Shown here one piece after another: positions 27,241-35,542 of a stretch of DNA of 44,253 nt. Under the pieces are notes generated by a model that saw only the letters and a list, made by a program, of their open reading frames with translations, ran no database searches and was not told where the DNA came from. Numbering within the stretch: the first letter of the stretch is position 1; each line of letters starts with the position of its first letter. The position numbers were made by a program, and so were the translations under genes. Origin of the DNA: Lachnospiraceae bacterium (GTDB lineage: Bacteria > Bacillota > Clostridia > Lachnospirales > Lachnospiraceae); NCBI GenBank assembly GCA_030531245.1, contig JAUNOA010000010.1, positions 1 to 44,253 of the forward strand. The letters are read 5' to 3'.

Positions 27241-27989
27241 AACAGCTTCGGAATATCCGCAATCGACGCAACCGTAGGTACGTCCCTGCGCGGTGTATCG
27301 CTGATAAGTACCGCCATGGCTCCTGCTACATTTGCCATAACGATATCGCTTTCATAAGTATCTCCTATTACAAGAAATCCTTTTCTTGAAATACCGGTCA
27401 TCTCGGTAAGTACATCGATCATAAGGGTGTTCGGTTTTCCGATAACGTAGTCACATTCCCTGTTTGCGCACCACTCGATCGGCGCCGTCATCGCTCCGCA
27501 GCCCGGCATAAGTTTTGCGTCTTCTCCGGGGAATACCCTCTCTCTGTTGCATGCTATGATACATCTGGCATGCAGAGCTACCCTGAGTGCCACAGCCAGA
27601 CCGTCATATGTCATTGCCGGATCATATCCTATCAGAAGATTCTGAGCATTTTCTTCCTGACACACCTTTATCCCCTGACTTTTGAACTCTTCCAGCAGAT
27701 TCGGTGATCCGAAGATATATATATCTTCAAGCTCATATTTCTTCGCTGTAAGCGCTGCCAGATATCCGGAATTCAGGATTTCGTCAAGCTTGCAGTCTAT
27801 TCCCATCCCTTTCAGGTTATTGTATATCTGTTTGCGTGTCTTTGTTGAATTATTGGTCGTAAAATAAACACGGATTTCATTATCTCTGAAAAACCTGATC
27901 GTCTCATTGGCTCCGTCAATTCTCTTTGATCCGTAATATATGGTTCCGTCCAGATCGAACAGAACTGCTTTTACTTTTTTTAAATCCAT
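27237..27989 (-). CDS. HAD-superfamily phosphatase, subclass IIA (NagD-like)
   Basis: A 250-residue hydrolase. Motif I is VLFDLDGTIYYG, with the nucleophile and acid/base Asp near residue 15. Motif II is FTTNNSTKT, Lys is in VIGKPN, and the acidic motif IV is GDTYESDIVMA. The C2a-type cap between motifs II and III is that of NagD/AraL-like phosphatases, which act on sugar phosphates or nucleotides. The substrate is not predictable. The ATG at 27989 is chosen over an upstream GTG (27998), which is weaker; AAGGTG serves as ribosome site. It may be the last gene of the redox operon (46-base gap). Its stop codon overlaps that of the prolyl-tRNA editing gene. Confidence 0.92.
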   Translation of the reverse strand: MDLKKVKAVLFDLDGTIYYGSKRIDGANETIRFFRDNEIRVYFTTNNSTKTRKQIYNNLKGMGIDCKLDEILNSGYLAALTAKKYELEDIYIFGSPNLLEEFKSQGIKVCQEENAQNLLIGYDPAMTYDGLAVALRVALHARCIIACNRERVFPGEDAKLMPGCGAMTAPIEWCANRECDYVIGKPNTLMIDVLTEMTGISRKGFLVIGDTYESDIVMANVAGAMAVLISDTPRRDVPTVASIADIPKLF

Positions 27990-28035
27990 ATTCCGCACCT
28001 TGTCCGCTTAGTATTTCCTGAATTATCTCATATTC

Positions 28036-29256
28036 TCAGCTCGAAGGGAATACCTCTATTGTGACATCGCTTACCGGATATGCTGCACAGGGATGTATCC
28101 ATCCGAATTTCTTATCAGCTTCACGACGCCCGTCTGCCGATGCCGGCATGAAGACATCACCTTCAACCAGACGTGAGTGGCACCACCCGCAGATGCCTGA
28201 GCGGCAGTCACTGGATACCGGAATACCTGCCTTCTGACAGACATCAAGGATAGCTTCATCCGATCGGCATGTCAGTTCCGTAGTCTCCCCGTGAACTATG
28301 ACTTTGAGTCTGTATTCTTTTCCCGCTGCCTCCTTCGGATACTCCGGATCTCTTGCCGGATCTCCGAATTCTCCGGGAACTTCAAATCTTGCACGTCTTG
28401 ACGGAAGTCCCAGTTTTTCTACTTCTTTCCTGAGGAAATCATACATCAGGTAAGGACCGCAGGCAAAGATCGAATAATCTCCGTCCGCATATTTCCCGAT
28501 CAGTTCCGCCGTGATAAAGCCGTGCTCGTATCCTTCTTTTTCTTCATCCGACAGTACGTGAACCACTTTGACTTTTCCATCGGATCCTGCTTCCGCCTGC
28601 GCAAGTTCTTCTTTGAGGATAATGCTGTCTGCAGTTCTGCTTCCGTACAGGATGGTCAGTCTGAAATCTTCCGCACCGCTTGCTATCGCTGCTGCCATGG
28701 CATAGAAAGGTGTGATCCCGCTGCCGCCCGCAACTGCGATGATGTGTTTTGCGTCACGAAGATCCTGATAATAAAACTGTCCCAGAGGTGCAGAAACGAT
28801 CAGGCTGTCTCCGGCTTTCCAGTTATCAAGTGCAGCGTCACTGGCAAAACCTTTCGCTGTCCTTTTTATTGTAAGCTTATAGCTTGTGTTTTCCTCCCCG
28901 AGCGCATCCTTCGGATCGGATGCTATCGTATACGGTCTGCAGATATAGGACTCTCCCATCGGAACAACTACTGACAGATACTGTCCTGCTCTGAAATACG
29001 CCAGTGATTTCGTCCCCTTTGTCTCGTCGGGAACAAGCGTGTAAGTCTTTGAATCAGGGCCGTCCTTGATCTCTGATATTTTTACGGCCTGATAATCTGG
29101 ATGAAGCTTCTTTGCAAGGATATTTGCATTGTATTCGGACTTGATTTCCGAGGCCGGTGCCGCAGCTATATGTGCCTCTCTGACTTTGACTTCATTCAGA
29201 AAGTCTCCTACTCCAAGACCCTTAAGGGCCGATTTGTCATAATTGTATTTTCCCAT
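28036..29256 (-). CDS. NAD(P)H:ferredoxin-type reductase fused to 2Fe-2S ferredoxin
   Basis: A 406-residue electron-transfer protein. An N-terminal extension (about 50 residues) leads into an FNR-type module. FAD binding is at RPYTIASDP (the RxYS-like motif). NAD(P)H binding is at IAVAGGSGITPFYAM and ILYGSRTADSIILKEEL, and FACGPYLMYDFLRKEV closes the module. The C-terminal plant-type ferredoxin domain has SSDCRSGICGWCHSR with a fourth Cys in WIHPCAAYP. This layout moves electrons from NAD(P)H via FAD to one 2Fe-2S cluster, usually to feed an oxygenase, desaturase or reductase. It lies 14 bases behind the CrtI-like flavoprotein gene, its likely partner (inference). Confidence 0.92.
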   Translation of the reverse strand: MGKYNYDKSALKGLGVGDFLNEVKVREAHIAAAPASEIKSEYNANILAKKLHPDYQAVKISEIKDGPDSKTYTLVPDETKGTKSLAYFRAGQYLSVVVPMGESYICRPYTIASDPKDALGEENTSYKLTIKRTAKGFASDAALDNWKAGDSLIVSAPLGQFYYQDLRDAKHIIAVAGGSGITPFYAMAAAIASGAEDFRLTILYGSRTADSIILKEELAQAEAGSDGKVKVVHVLSDEEKEGYEHGFITAELIGKYADGDYSIFACGPYLMYDFLRKEVEKLGLPSRRARFEVPGEFGDPARDPEYPKEAAGKEYRLKVIVHGETTELTCRSDEAILDVCQKAGIPVSSDCRSGICGWCHSRLVEGDVFMPASADGRREADKKFGWIHPCAAYPVSDVTIEVFPSS

Positions 29257-29270
29257 TGTTCAGCCCTCCT

Positions 29271-30809
29271 TTACATTTCCTCAAGCATATATCTTGCCTG
29301 CTCTGCGCCTGAAAGATATGCCTGTGAATATCCGTCCATCTGTGTCCCGTGTCCTCCGCAGAAACGAAGGCCCCTGACCGTATAATCCAGCTTATGACCG
29401 GACTGTACTCTCGGGAACATGCCGTCCCAGCCGGCAGGTGAGTATCCGTAGACGTCTCCCTGAGGGGTTCCGAGATAACGTGCCCACGATACCGGAGAGG
29501 CTACGACGAGTTCCTCGATATGGCTCTGGAGATCTATTCCGGTGACTTTTTCAAAATGCTCCACTATTTCTCTGGCTATTTTGTCTTTCAGTCTGAAGTA
29601 TTCTTCTTCCGTGACATCTTTGAATGCATCGTCTGTATAGAATTTCGCAAACTGAACCATACAGGTTCCTTCAGGTGAGCAATCCGGGATTACTTCATTG
29701 ATTATAGTTACGCAGTAATCTTTATGTGTGTCCAGGTTTCCGAACGCTTCGTACTGTTTGACATTATCACCTGTGAATCTGACAAATGTATCATATGCCT
29801 TGAAGCCTAGCTGCTCATACGGGATATCCAGTCCGAGGTAGAGTGTAAAGCAGTGCTGTCCGATAATTCTGGAAGAAATAAGTTTCTTCTCTCTCTCCGG
29901 CACCTCCTTCGGATCGACCATACGTCCGAATACGACCGTCGGCATCAGGTTGCACATGATATGATCGCAGGCGATATATTCCCCGCCGGCCGTCTGCACT
30001 CCGCAGGCCCTGCCGTCTTTGATATCTATCTTAACCACTTCTGTGTTGTACCAGATATCTCCTCCCATTTTCCTGATCGCGTCATCAAATGCCATGGAGA
30101 TTTCATGGCTCTTTTTCCGCGCGATCCACGGTTTCTGGGTCAGGTAGGTATATGTCATGAAGCAGTATACGGCAAAACTCATCTGATCAGAATTTGCCGA
30201 GATATAATCCCAGTAGCTCTCGAATATATATTTTGCTTTCTCGGGAACTCCGATTCGGTCCAGCATTTCATTGGTCGATCTCGGAACCACTTTCATGAGA
30301 TCCCCGTATTTAAGAAGCATTTCTACTTTGGCAAGCGGTCCCGGTTCATTGTTATGATCCGCCAGCCACTCAACTCCGTCACAAAGCATTTTGCCGTATT
30401 CAAGTACACACTGTATGAATCTGCCCGAACCCGGCACTTCTTTTTCCATCGCTGCCGTGAATTCCTTAATGCCTACCGGCATAGTCACATCATATCCGTT
30501 TTCCGGATCGTATACGATTGCACGGAAAGCTTCCTCAACCGCAACCCAGTCAACATCCAGTCCGTATCCGTCCAGAAGCTGACGGACCGCACCTACTCTC
30601 TTTACTTCATTATTTCCGTCACCCATCTGACAGAGTTCGTGAAGTGTTGCTTCAAATTCGAACCGGCCTCTGACAAACGAGGTCGCACATCCTCCCGGAA
30701 GGTTGTGTTTTTCAAGCACCAGCACCTTTTTTCCTGCCTTTGCAAAGTAAGCTGCTGCAGACAGGCCTCCGTTGCCGGCGCCTACTACAATTACGTCATA
30801 CTTTTTCAT
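29271..30809 (-). CDS. FAD-dependent oxidoreductase, phytoene-desaturase (CrtI)-like
   Basis: A 512-residue flavoprotein of the CrtI/RetSat-like family. The N-terminal Rossmann motif is VIVVGAGNGGLSAAAYFAKAGKKVLVLEKHNLPGGCATSF (glycines from residue 10). The middle is of the amine-oxidase/desaturase type. The C-terminal FAD motif is LRFCGGHGTQMDGYSQAYLSGAEQAR. No carotenoid synthase or other isoprenoid gene is near, so a carotenoid substrate is unlikely; a lipid or other hydrophobic substrate is possible. An EamA transporter is upstream and a ferredoxin-linked reductase downstream, all within 25-base gaps. Confidence 0.88.
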   Translation of the reverse strand: MKKYDVIVVGAGNGGLSAAAYFAKAGKKVLVLEKHNLPGGCATSFVRGRFEFEATLHELCQMGDGNNEVKRVGAVRQLLDGYGLDVDWVAVEEAFRAIVYDPENGYDVTMPVGIKEFTAAMEKEVPGSGRFIQCVLEYGKMLCDGVEWLADHNNEPGPLAKVEMLLKYGDLMKVVPRSTNEMLDRIGVPEKAKYIFESYWDYISANSDQMSFAVYCFMTYTYLTQKPWIARKKSHEISMAFDDAIRKMGGDIWYNTEVVKIDIKDGRACGVQTAGGEYIACDHIMCNLMPTVVFGRMVDPKEVPEREKKLISSRIIGQHCFTLYLGLDIPYEQLGFKAYDTFVRFTGDNVKQYEAFGNLDTHKDYCVTIINEVIPDCSPEGTCMVQFAKFYTDDAFKDVTEEEYFRLKDKIAREIVEHFEKVTGIDLQSHIEELVVASPVSWARYLGTPQGDVYGYSPAGWDGMFPRVQSGHKLDYTVRGLRFCGGHGTQMDGYSQAYLSGAEQARYMLEEM

Positions 30810-30833
30810 ACGGTATATCCTTTCTTTTTATTT

Positions 30834-31721
30834 TTATACTTTCTCCGACACAAATGCCGCACCAAGTATCAATACTGCACCTACCGCACCCTGCCAGCCC
30901 ATACTTTCATGAAGTATGACCTGCGAGAGAATAATCGCTACCACCGGATCGATATAGCTGAGTACTGCGACCTCGCTCATCTTCAGATGGTTGATGGATT
31001 CGAAATACCACAGATACATGATCCCTGTATGAACAATACAGACTATGCCGACCAGTATCAGCGTCCTTAATGTAAGTGCTTCCTGCGGAACCGGATTTCT
31101 GAAAACTCCTTTTACCGCAAGATACGGAATCATCACAATGCCCGCGGACAGAAGCTGCAGTGCCGTCTTCTTGTATGAATCAACCATGTTGATAAGTCTT
31201 GCACCGCTGACAACTATGGCATAAAGCACTGCCGACGCCAGTCCGAGTACTATTCCCCTGATATCATTTGAGCTGATTTGTGTCGTAAGTATGCCGGAAA
31301 CAAAAATCATACCTATGAACGCAACGATTACACAGATTATTTTCTTCTTTGTCAGTTTTTCTTTGAAAAGAACCGGCGTGAGAAGTATCAGAAAAACCGG
31401 CTGCATATAATAGCACAATGTCGCTGTGCTTACCGATGTATAATTGTATGCCTCAAAAAGCGTCACCCAGTTAAATCCCATGACCGCGCCTATGATTATT
31501 ACGATCCAGGTCTTTCCGCAGAAATCGGCAATCGTAAAACTCTGTCCGGTCGCAAGCAGATAAATTACAATAAAGGCTCCGCCTATCAGTCCTCTGAGCA
31601 TAGCCAGAACGCCGGAATCCAGCGGAATAAATCTTCTGAAAATGCCTATCGTTCCGAACGCGACCATCGCCGCTATGAACTGAAACAAGTATTTTCCTGA
31701 TTTTCTGCTGCTTTCCATCAT
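30834..31721 (-). CDS. EamA/DMT-family transporter
   Basis: A 295-residue membrane protein with ten predicted helices in two EamA repeats of five (about 12-140 and 152-290). It opens with LFQFIAAMVAFGTIGIFRRFIPLDSGVLAMLRGLIGG and repeats the pattern near VLYAIVVSGARLI. Members carry metabolites such as amino acids, nucleosides or drugs across the cytoplasmic membrane; the substrate is not predictable. First gene of the presumed EamA-flavoprotein-reductase operon. Upstream (31722-31800, minus strand) the short repeat GTAAGAA occurs twice 14 bases apart. Confidence 0.9.
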   Translation of the reverse strand: MMESSRKSGKYLFQFIAAMVAFGTIGIFRRFIPLDSGVLAMLRGLIGGAFIVIYLLATGQSFTIADFCGKTWIVIIIGAVMGFNWVTLFEAYNYTSVSTATLCYYMQPVFLILLTPVLFKEKLTKKKIICVIVAFIGMIFVSGILTTQISSNDIRGIVLGLASAVLYAIVVSGARLINMVDSYKKTALQLLSAGIVMIPYLAVKGVFRNPVPQEALTLRTLILVGIVCIVHTGIMYLWYFESINHLKMSEVAVLSYIDPVVAIILSQVILHESMGWQGAVGAVLILGAAFVSEKV

Positions 31722-31833
31722 TTATAACCTCAATATCTTGTGCCCGAAAATGCTCCGACCACAAAAGTTCTTACAAGATTCTTACATTAGCTTAAGTTGG
31801 CTTTAAATCTCTTTATTTATTCTCTTGTTTTGA

Positions 31834-31839
31834 TATAAT
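31834..31839 (+). promoter_or_regulatory. -10 box for the small secreted protein gene
   Basis: A consensus TATAAT lies 37 bases before the start; the -35 region (CTTTAT, 17 bases further up) is weak. Confidence 0.45.
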
Positions 31840-31876
31840 TAGTTTACTAAATCGGGAAAGGAGGAGCAAGATTTTT

Positions 31877-32320
31877 ATGATTATCAGAAGCAAATACTTT
31901 GCTTTAATTCTTGTTGTCGTCCTTTCTTTGTCTTTTACAGTTACGACGTATGCGTCCACTCCGGTTTCTGCTGCAGCATCAGGTTCCAGGATATCAAGTG
32001 ACGACGAGTTCATCGATTTCAATGAAAAAGTTGTATGGGAAAAAGTCGAAGATCTGTGGCGTTGTGTAGACCTTGACGGAGATCCTGTACTCGGATGGGC
32101 AAAACGCGGTGAACTCATCTTCTTCCTCGGAAAAGACGGATTCCCGAAAACCGGCTGGATTAAAAGCAATGGCAAGTGGTATTATTTCTACGATGAGAAA
32201 GATCTGGAAAAGCTTGAACTCTCCGAATCGTTTCTAGGGACGATGGCAACCGATACATGGATTGATAACCTGTATTATGTTGATAAAACCGGAGCACAGG
32301 TCAAAACCAAAAAGAATTGA
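31877..32320 (+). CDS. Small secreted protein with a cell-wall-binding-like repeat
   Basis: A 147-residue exported protein. The signal peptide (about 1-35) has a basic start, a hydrophobic core ALILVVVLSLSFTVTTYA and an A-S-T cleavage region. The mature part has W/Y/G-rich repeats (LGWAKRGELIFFLGKDGFPKTGWIKSNGKWYYFYD and NLYYVDKTGAQVKT) resembling choline-binding-type repeats (CW_binding). Only two to three such units are present and no catalytic domain, so it probably sits on the wall rather than degrades it. A strong AAAGGAGG site precedes the start. It is transcribed alone, between the divergent EamA gene and the convergent spoVG gene. Confidence 0.8.
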   Translation: MIIRSKYFALILVVVLSLSFTVTTYASTPVSAAASGSRISSDDEFIDFNEKVVWEKVEDLWRCVDLDGDPVLGWAKRGELIFFLGKDGFPKTGWIKSNGKWYYFYDEKDLEKLELSESFLGTMATDTWIDNLYYVDKTGAQVKTKKN

Positions 32321-32324
32321 TTAT

Positions 32325-32358
32325 AAAAAATAAAACCGCCGAAGCGGTTTTATTTTTT
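32325..32358. terminator. Bidirectional intrinsic terminator
   Basis: AAAAAATAAAACCGC and GCGGTTTTATTTTTT pair perfectly around a CGAA loop, with T-runs in either direction. It serves both the small secreted protein gene and spoVG. Confidence 0.92.
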
Positions 32359-32365
32359 ACTCCTT

Positions 32366-32632
32366 TTACAACGCTGTCACATCACTTTTTGCATAGGCTT
32401 CAAGAATCAGCCCCTGGAGTTTTTCCCTGGTAGTAGAGTTAATCGGGTGTGCGATGTCTCTGTACTCACCGTCCGAAGCCATGCGGCTCGGCATTGCAAT
32501 AAACAATCCCTTTTCGCCCTCAATGACTTTGATGTCATGAACTACAAATTCATCATCAATGGTTATAGATACGATTGCACGCATCTTGCCTTCCTTTTCA
32601 ATTCGTCTAACTCTGATATCAGTAATGTTCAT
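32366..32632 (-). CDS. spoVG: SpoVG, RNA/DNA-binding regulator
   Basis: An 88-residue protein matching SpoVG from end to end. [50 protein letters not shown] is the conserved first part, followed by [16 protein letters not shown]. SpoVG affects septation, sporulation and virulence gene expression in Firmicutes and binds nucleic acid. A strong AAAGGAGG ribosome site precedes it. It is 20 bases behind glgD, so it may be co-transcribed with the glycogen genes. In Bacillus the neighbours are different (purR-yabJ side), so this linkage is unusual. Confidence 0.97.
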   Translation of the reverse strand: MNITDIRVRRIEKEGKMRAIVSITIDDEFVVHDIKVIEGEKGLFIAMPSRMASDGEYRDIAHPINSTTREKLQGLILEAYAKSDVTAL

Positions 32633-32652
32633 TTTGCCCCTCCTTTTAGGCG

Positions 32653-33771
32653 TTACAAGGAGTACTCTCCCAAAATCTCAACAACGACTTTGATTTCTTC
32701 GGGGCTACCGATGTACTTTGAATTATTTTCAAGTGTACTGCGGCTTTCAATGATGCAATTCTCAACAGTCGCATTATCGCCGATGTATACGTCGCCAAGT
32801 ATGACCGAATTCCTGACCACTGCACCATCACCGATATAAGCATTGTCGAATAGTACTGAATTTTCAACTTTGCCATTGATTATACAACCACTGGAAACAA
32901 GCGAATTTTTGACTTCTGCTCCCGGGTTGTATTTTGCCGGCGGATTATCATATACCTTGGAATATATTTCCGGATATCCTTTGAAATACTGTCTTATTTC
33001 GGATTTCAGGAAATCCATATTCGTCCTGTAGTACGATTCCACCGAGGAGATATTACTCCAATAACTTTCTAGATTATACGCATATATTCTTTTATGCTTT
33101 CTATATCTGATAATGATATCTCTGACGATATCATATCTTTCCTCAGTTGCGCATCCTTCAAGCAGTTCAATAAGAAGTCTTCTTCTGATTACATAAATGC
33201 CGCATGATACGAATCTTAAAGAAGAATCAACCGGTTTCTCTTCCAGGTCTGTGATCCTTCCGTCATCTGCGGTATGAACAACTCCGAATCTGGAGATGTC
33301 CTCATCTTCGCTTACGTTGGTGCATACAACTGTTATATCTGCTTTTTTCTCTATATGGTACTCGATGAGCTTGTTGTAATCCATCTTGTAGACTCCGTCT
33401 CCCGAAGCGATCACAACATAGGGTTCATGAGACCTGTAGAGAAAATTGAGATTCTGATAGAGCGCATCAGCCGTTCCCCGGTACCAGTCGGAATGCTGGG
33501 ATGTTATAGTCGGAGAAAATACAAACAGTCCTCCCTGCTTTCTTCCGAAATCCCACCATTTCGATGAATTCAGATGTTCATTCAGGCTGACCGAATTGAA
33601 CTGGGTCAGTACTCCGACCCTCTGAATATGAGAATTGCTCATATTGCTGAGTGTAAAATCTATCGCTCTGTAGCTTCCTGCAATCGGCATGGCTGAAACA
33701 GCCCGCAGATTGGAAAGTTCTCTCATCCTTTTTGAGCCGCCGCCGGCAAGTATAATTCCTAAAGCTTTCAT
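32653..33771 (-). CDS. glgD: Glucose-1-phosphate adenylyltransferase-like subunit GlgD
   Basis: A 372-residue partner of GlgC in ADP-glucose synthesis for glycogen. The nucleotidyltransferase domain starts with [36 protein letters not shown], where the sequence departs from the catalytic GGxGxRL pattern of GlgC, as is usual for GlgD. The C-terminal left-handed beta-helix has hexapeptide repeats ([27 protein letters not shown]...). GlgD is generally a regulatory subunit that strengthens GlgC. It overlaps glgC by four bases (ATGA), so equal amounts of both are expected. Confidence 0.95.
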   Translation of the reverse strand: MKALGIILAGGGSKRMRELSNLRAVSAMPIAGSYRAIDFTLSNMSNSHIQRVGVLTQFNSVSLNEHLNSSKWWDFGRKQGGLFVFSPTITSQHSDWYRGTADALYQNLNFLYRSHEPYVVIASGDGVYKMDYNKLIEYHIEKKADITVVCTNVSEDEDISRFGVVHTADDGRITDLEEKPVDSSLRFVSCGIYVIRRRLLIELLEGCATEERYDIVRDIIIRYRKHKRIYAYNLESYWSNISSVESYYRTNMDFLKSEIRQYFKGYPEIYSKVYDNPPAKYNPGAEVKNSLVSSGCIINGKVENSVLFDNAYIGDGAVVRNSVILGDVYIGDNATVENCIIESRSTLENNSKYIGSPEEIKVVVEILGEYSL

Positions 33772-35042
33772 TTTTCCTCACCTGCCTTTACAAGATACCC
33801 GCCGCTCTGAAGAGCTTTGTCATTGTAGTCATCATATGTCGTATTTCCCCAGACCGCAGTATTCTTCCCGATTGTTATTCCGTCCGGTATGATTGTCCTT
33901 TCACCGATTACGGCAAGGTCAGATGCATATACTCTCTTATCGACTTCATTCTCCCTGTACTCTCCGACACCGATCAGACAGTCCCTGCCAATTACGGAAT
34001 TCTCTGCGACTATGACCTTGTACAGTTTTGAACCTGCTTTGATCACGGTCCCCTCCATGATGATGGAATCGTAGACCTCAGCACCTTCTTCAATAACTGC
34101 ACCGCTGCCTATAACGGAGTTTTTCACTGTTCCGTATATCTCGGTACCTTTGGTAATCAGGCTTCTCTCTATCTTTGCAGAAGAACCGACGTACTGCGGA
34201 CAGAGTGTGCTCTGTTTTGTGTAAATCTTCCAGAACTCCTCGTAAAGGTTGAACTCCGGAACGATATCAATAAGCTCCATATTGGCTTCCCAGTAACTCT
34301 GGAGTGTTCCGACATCTTTCCAGTATCCCTTGAACTCATATGCGAATATGCGTTTACCCTTCTCATGTGCATAAGGGATGACATGCTTTCCGAAATCGCA
34401 TCCGGGGACATCTTTAAGTTCCTCAAGAGCCTCAAAAAGAAGGTCTGCCTTGAAAATATATATTCCCATCGACGCCAGATTGCTTTTCGGCTTCTCCGGT
34501 TTCTCCTGGAATTCATTAATGCGTCCGGACTCATCGGTAACAACTACTCCGAAACGGCTGGCCTCTTCTATCGGTACAGGCATAACTGCGATGGTCACAT
34601 CTGCATTATTGGACTTGTGGTAGTTCAGAAGCACCTCGTAATCCATCTTGTAAATGTGATCACCGGAAAGTATGAGTACGTATTCCGGATCGTACTCTTT
34701 CATATAGTCAATATTCTGATATATCGCATTGGCTGTTCCCGAATACCAGTCGCTTCCTTTTATATTTTCATAAGGAGGCAGTATGGTAACACCGCCGTTG
34801 TTTCTGTCAAGATCCCACGGAATACCTATTCCGATATGTGTATTAAGTCTAAGAGGCTGATACTGTGTCAGGACTCCTACCGTATCTATTCCGGAATTAA
34901 TACAATTGCTCAACGGAAAATCTATGATGCGATATTTGGCACCAAAAGAAACCGCAGGCTTGGCTACTTTCTGGGTAAGAACTCCCAACCGGCTTCCCTG
35001 TCCGCCTGCCAGCAGCATTGCAATCATTTCTTTCTTTTTCAC
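33768..35042 (-). CDS. glgC: Glucose-1-phosphate adenylyltransferase GlgC
   Basis: A 424-residue catalytic subunit that makes ADP-glucose from ATP and glucose-1-phosphate, the first committed step of glycogen synthesis. Visible motifs are [16 protein letters not shown] (nucleotide binding), [51 protein letters not shown] and [10 protein letters not shown]-terminal hexapeptide repeats follow. Translation starts at GTG (35042) behind GAGGTG; an ATG five codons later lacks a ribosome site. A good promoter precedes it. Other glycogen genes are not in the window, although a GH13 enzyme lies 5 kb away. Confidence 0.96.
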   Translation of the reverse strand: MKKKEMIAMLLAGGQGSRLGVLTQKVAKPAVSFGAKYRIIDFPLSNCINSGIDTVGVLTQYQPLRLNTHIGIGIPWDLDRNNGGVTILPPYENIKGSDWYSGTANAIYQNIDYMKEYDPEYVLILSGDHIYKMDYEVLLNYHKSNNADVTIAVMPVPIEEASRFGVVVTDESGRINEFQEKPEKPKSNLASMGIYIFKADLLFEALEELKDVPGCDFGKHVIPYAHEKGKRIFAYEFKGYWKDVGTLQSYWEANMELIDIVPEFNLYEEFWKIYTKQSTLCPQYVGSSAKIERSLITKGTEIYGTVKNSVIGSGAVIEEGAEVYDSIIMEGTVIKAGSKLYKVIVAENSVIGRDCLIGVGEYRENEVDKRVYASDLAVIGERTIIPDGITIGKNTAVWGNTTYDDYNDKALQSGGYLVKAGEEK

Positions 35043-35080
35043 GTAATCACCTCGCAGTCTTTCTATACATACGCAAAAAT

Positions 35081-35109
35081 ATTATATCTCACTTCGTGTG
35101 CAAAGTGAA
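35081..35109 (-). promoter_or_regulatory. Promoter of glgC-glgD(-spoVG)
   Basis: On the minus strand TTCACT (plus 35104-35109) and TATAAT (plus 35081-35086) are 17 bases apart, 38 bases before the GTG start. Confidence 0.7.
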
Positions 35110-35206
35110 CAAATCAAAGTCAAAATATCCACCAAAGTTGTGTAATTTTTTTGTGCATTTATCATAATTTTACTACCCATTCTGCAAATTATATGCTAAA
35201 ATAACA

Positions 35207-35224
35207 TTGTTGTCCCGACAACAA
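35207..35224 (+). other. Perfect inverted repeat just upstream of tRNA-Gly
   Basis: TTGTTGTC and GACAACAA pair perfectly with a two-base CC loop, six bases before the tRNA. It may be an operator or a leader hairpin removed during tRNA maturation. Confidence 0.5.
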
Positions 35225-35230
35225 CCTTTC

Positions 35231-35301
35231 GCAGGTGTAGTTCAGTGGTAGAATGTCAGCCTTCCAAGCTGAATATGTGGGTTCGATTCCCATCACCTGC
35301 T
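35231..35301 (+). tRNA. tRNA-Gly(TCC)
   Basis: The acceptor stem is GCAGGTG/CACCTGC with discriminator T. The anticodon stem TCAGC/GCTGA carries the loop CTTCCAA (anticodon TCC), and the T-arm is TGGG-TTCGATT-CCCA. CCA is not encoded. Single tRNA gene, 71 bases, standing alone between glgC and the structured element. Confidence 0.96.
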
Positions 35302-35448
35302 GTAATATTTAAAGACATATATTTGCAGCATAACAGAAGAGCCCGTTGAGAATTTATTCTCACACGGGCTCTTCTGTTATGCTGCGCCCGTCTTTGACGG
35401 GTGTCTCGTTTTCAACGAGATTATATGTCTTTAAATATTACAGCAGGT
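35295..35448. repeat. Cruciform element behind tRNA-Gly (27-bp perfect outer stem, three inner hairpins)
   Basis: Bases 35295-35321 and 35422-35448 are perfect reverse complements (27 of 27); the left arm includes the last seven bases of tRNA-Gly. Inside are three hairpins. The first is 35325-35345 with 35365-35385 (21 of 21 pairs, plus an inner TGAGAA/TTCTCA). The second is CCCGTC-TTT-GACGGG (35387-35401). The third is TCTCGTT-TTC-AACGAGA (35404-35420). All loops are short. This far exceeds a tRNA terminator and no gene is encoded. The part 35449-35542 holds only a small CGCTGC/GCAGCG hairpin (35476-35489). Confidence 0.9.
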
Positions 35449-35542
35449 CAGGCCGGCTTCCTCATCATCGAACAACGCTGCCTGCAGCGGTGTGAGATGC
35501 CTGTTTTGTTTTATGCTCGCATCGCGTGCTTTCCGCCCTTTC

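Noticed and set aside
29853-31070. 405-codon open frame on the plus strand opposite the CrtI-like and EamA genes
   Set aside because: It lies antisense to two well-supported genes, starts without ribosome site and shows no domain; a codon-usage shadow.
35325-35385. Simple tRNA-Gly terminator as the full explanation of the hairpin
   Set aside because: The 21-bp perfect hairpin could stop transcription, but it lacks a T-run and does not explain the 27-bp outer stem or the two extra hairpins.
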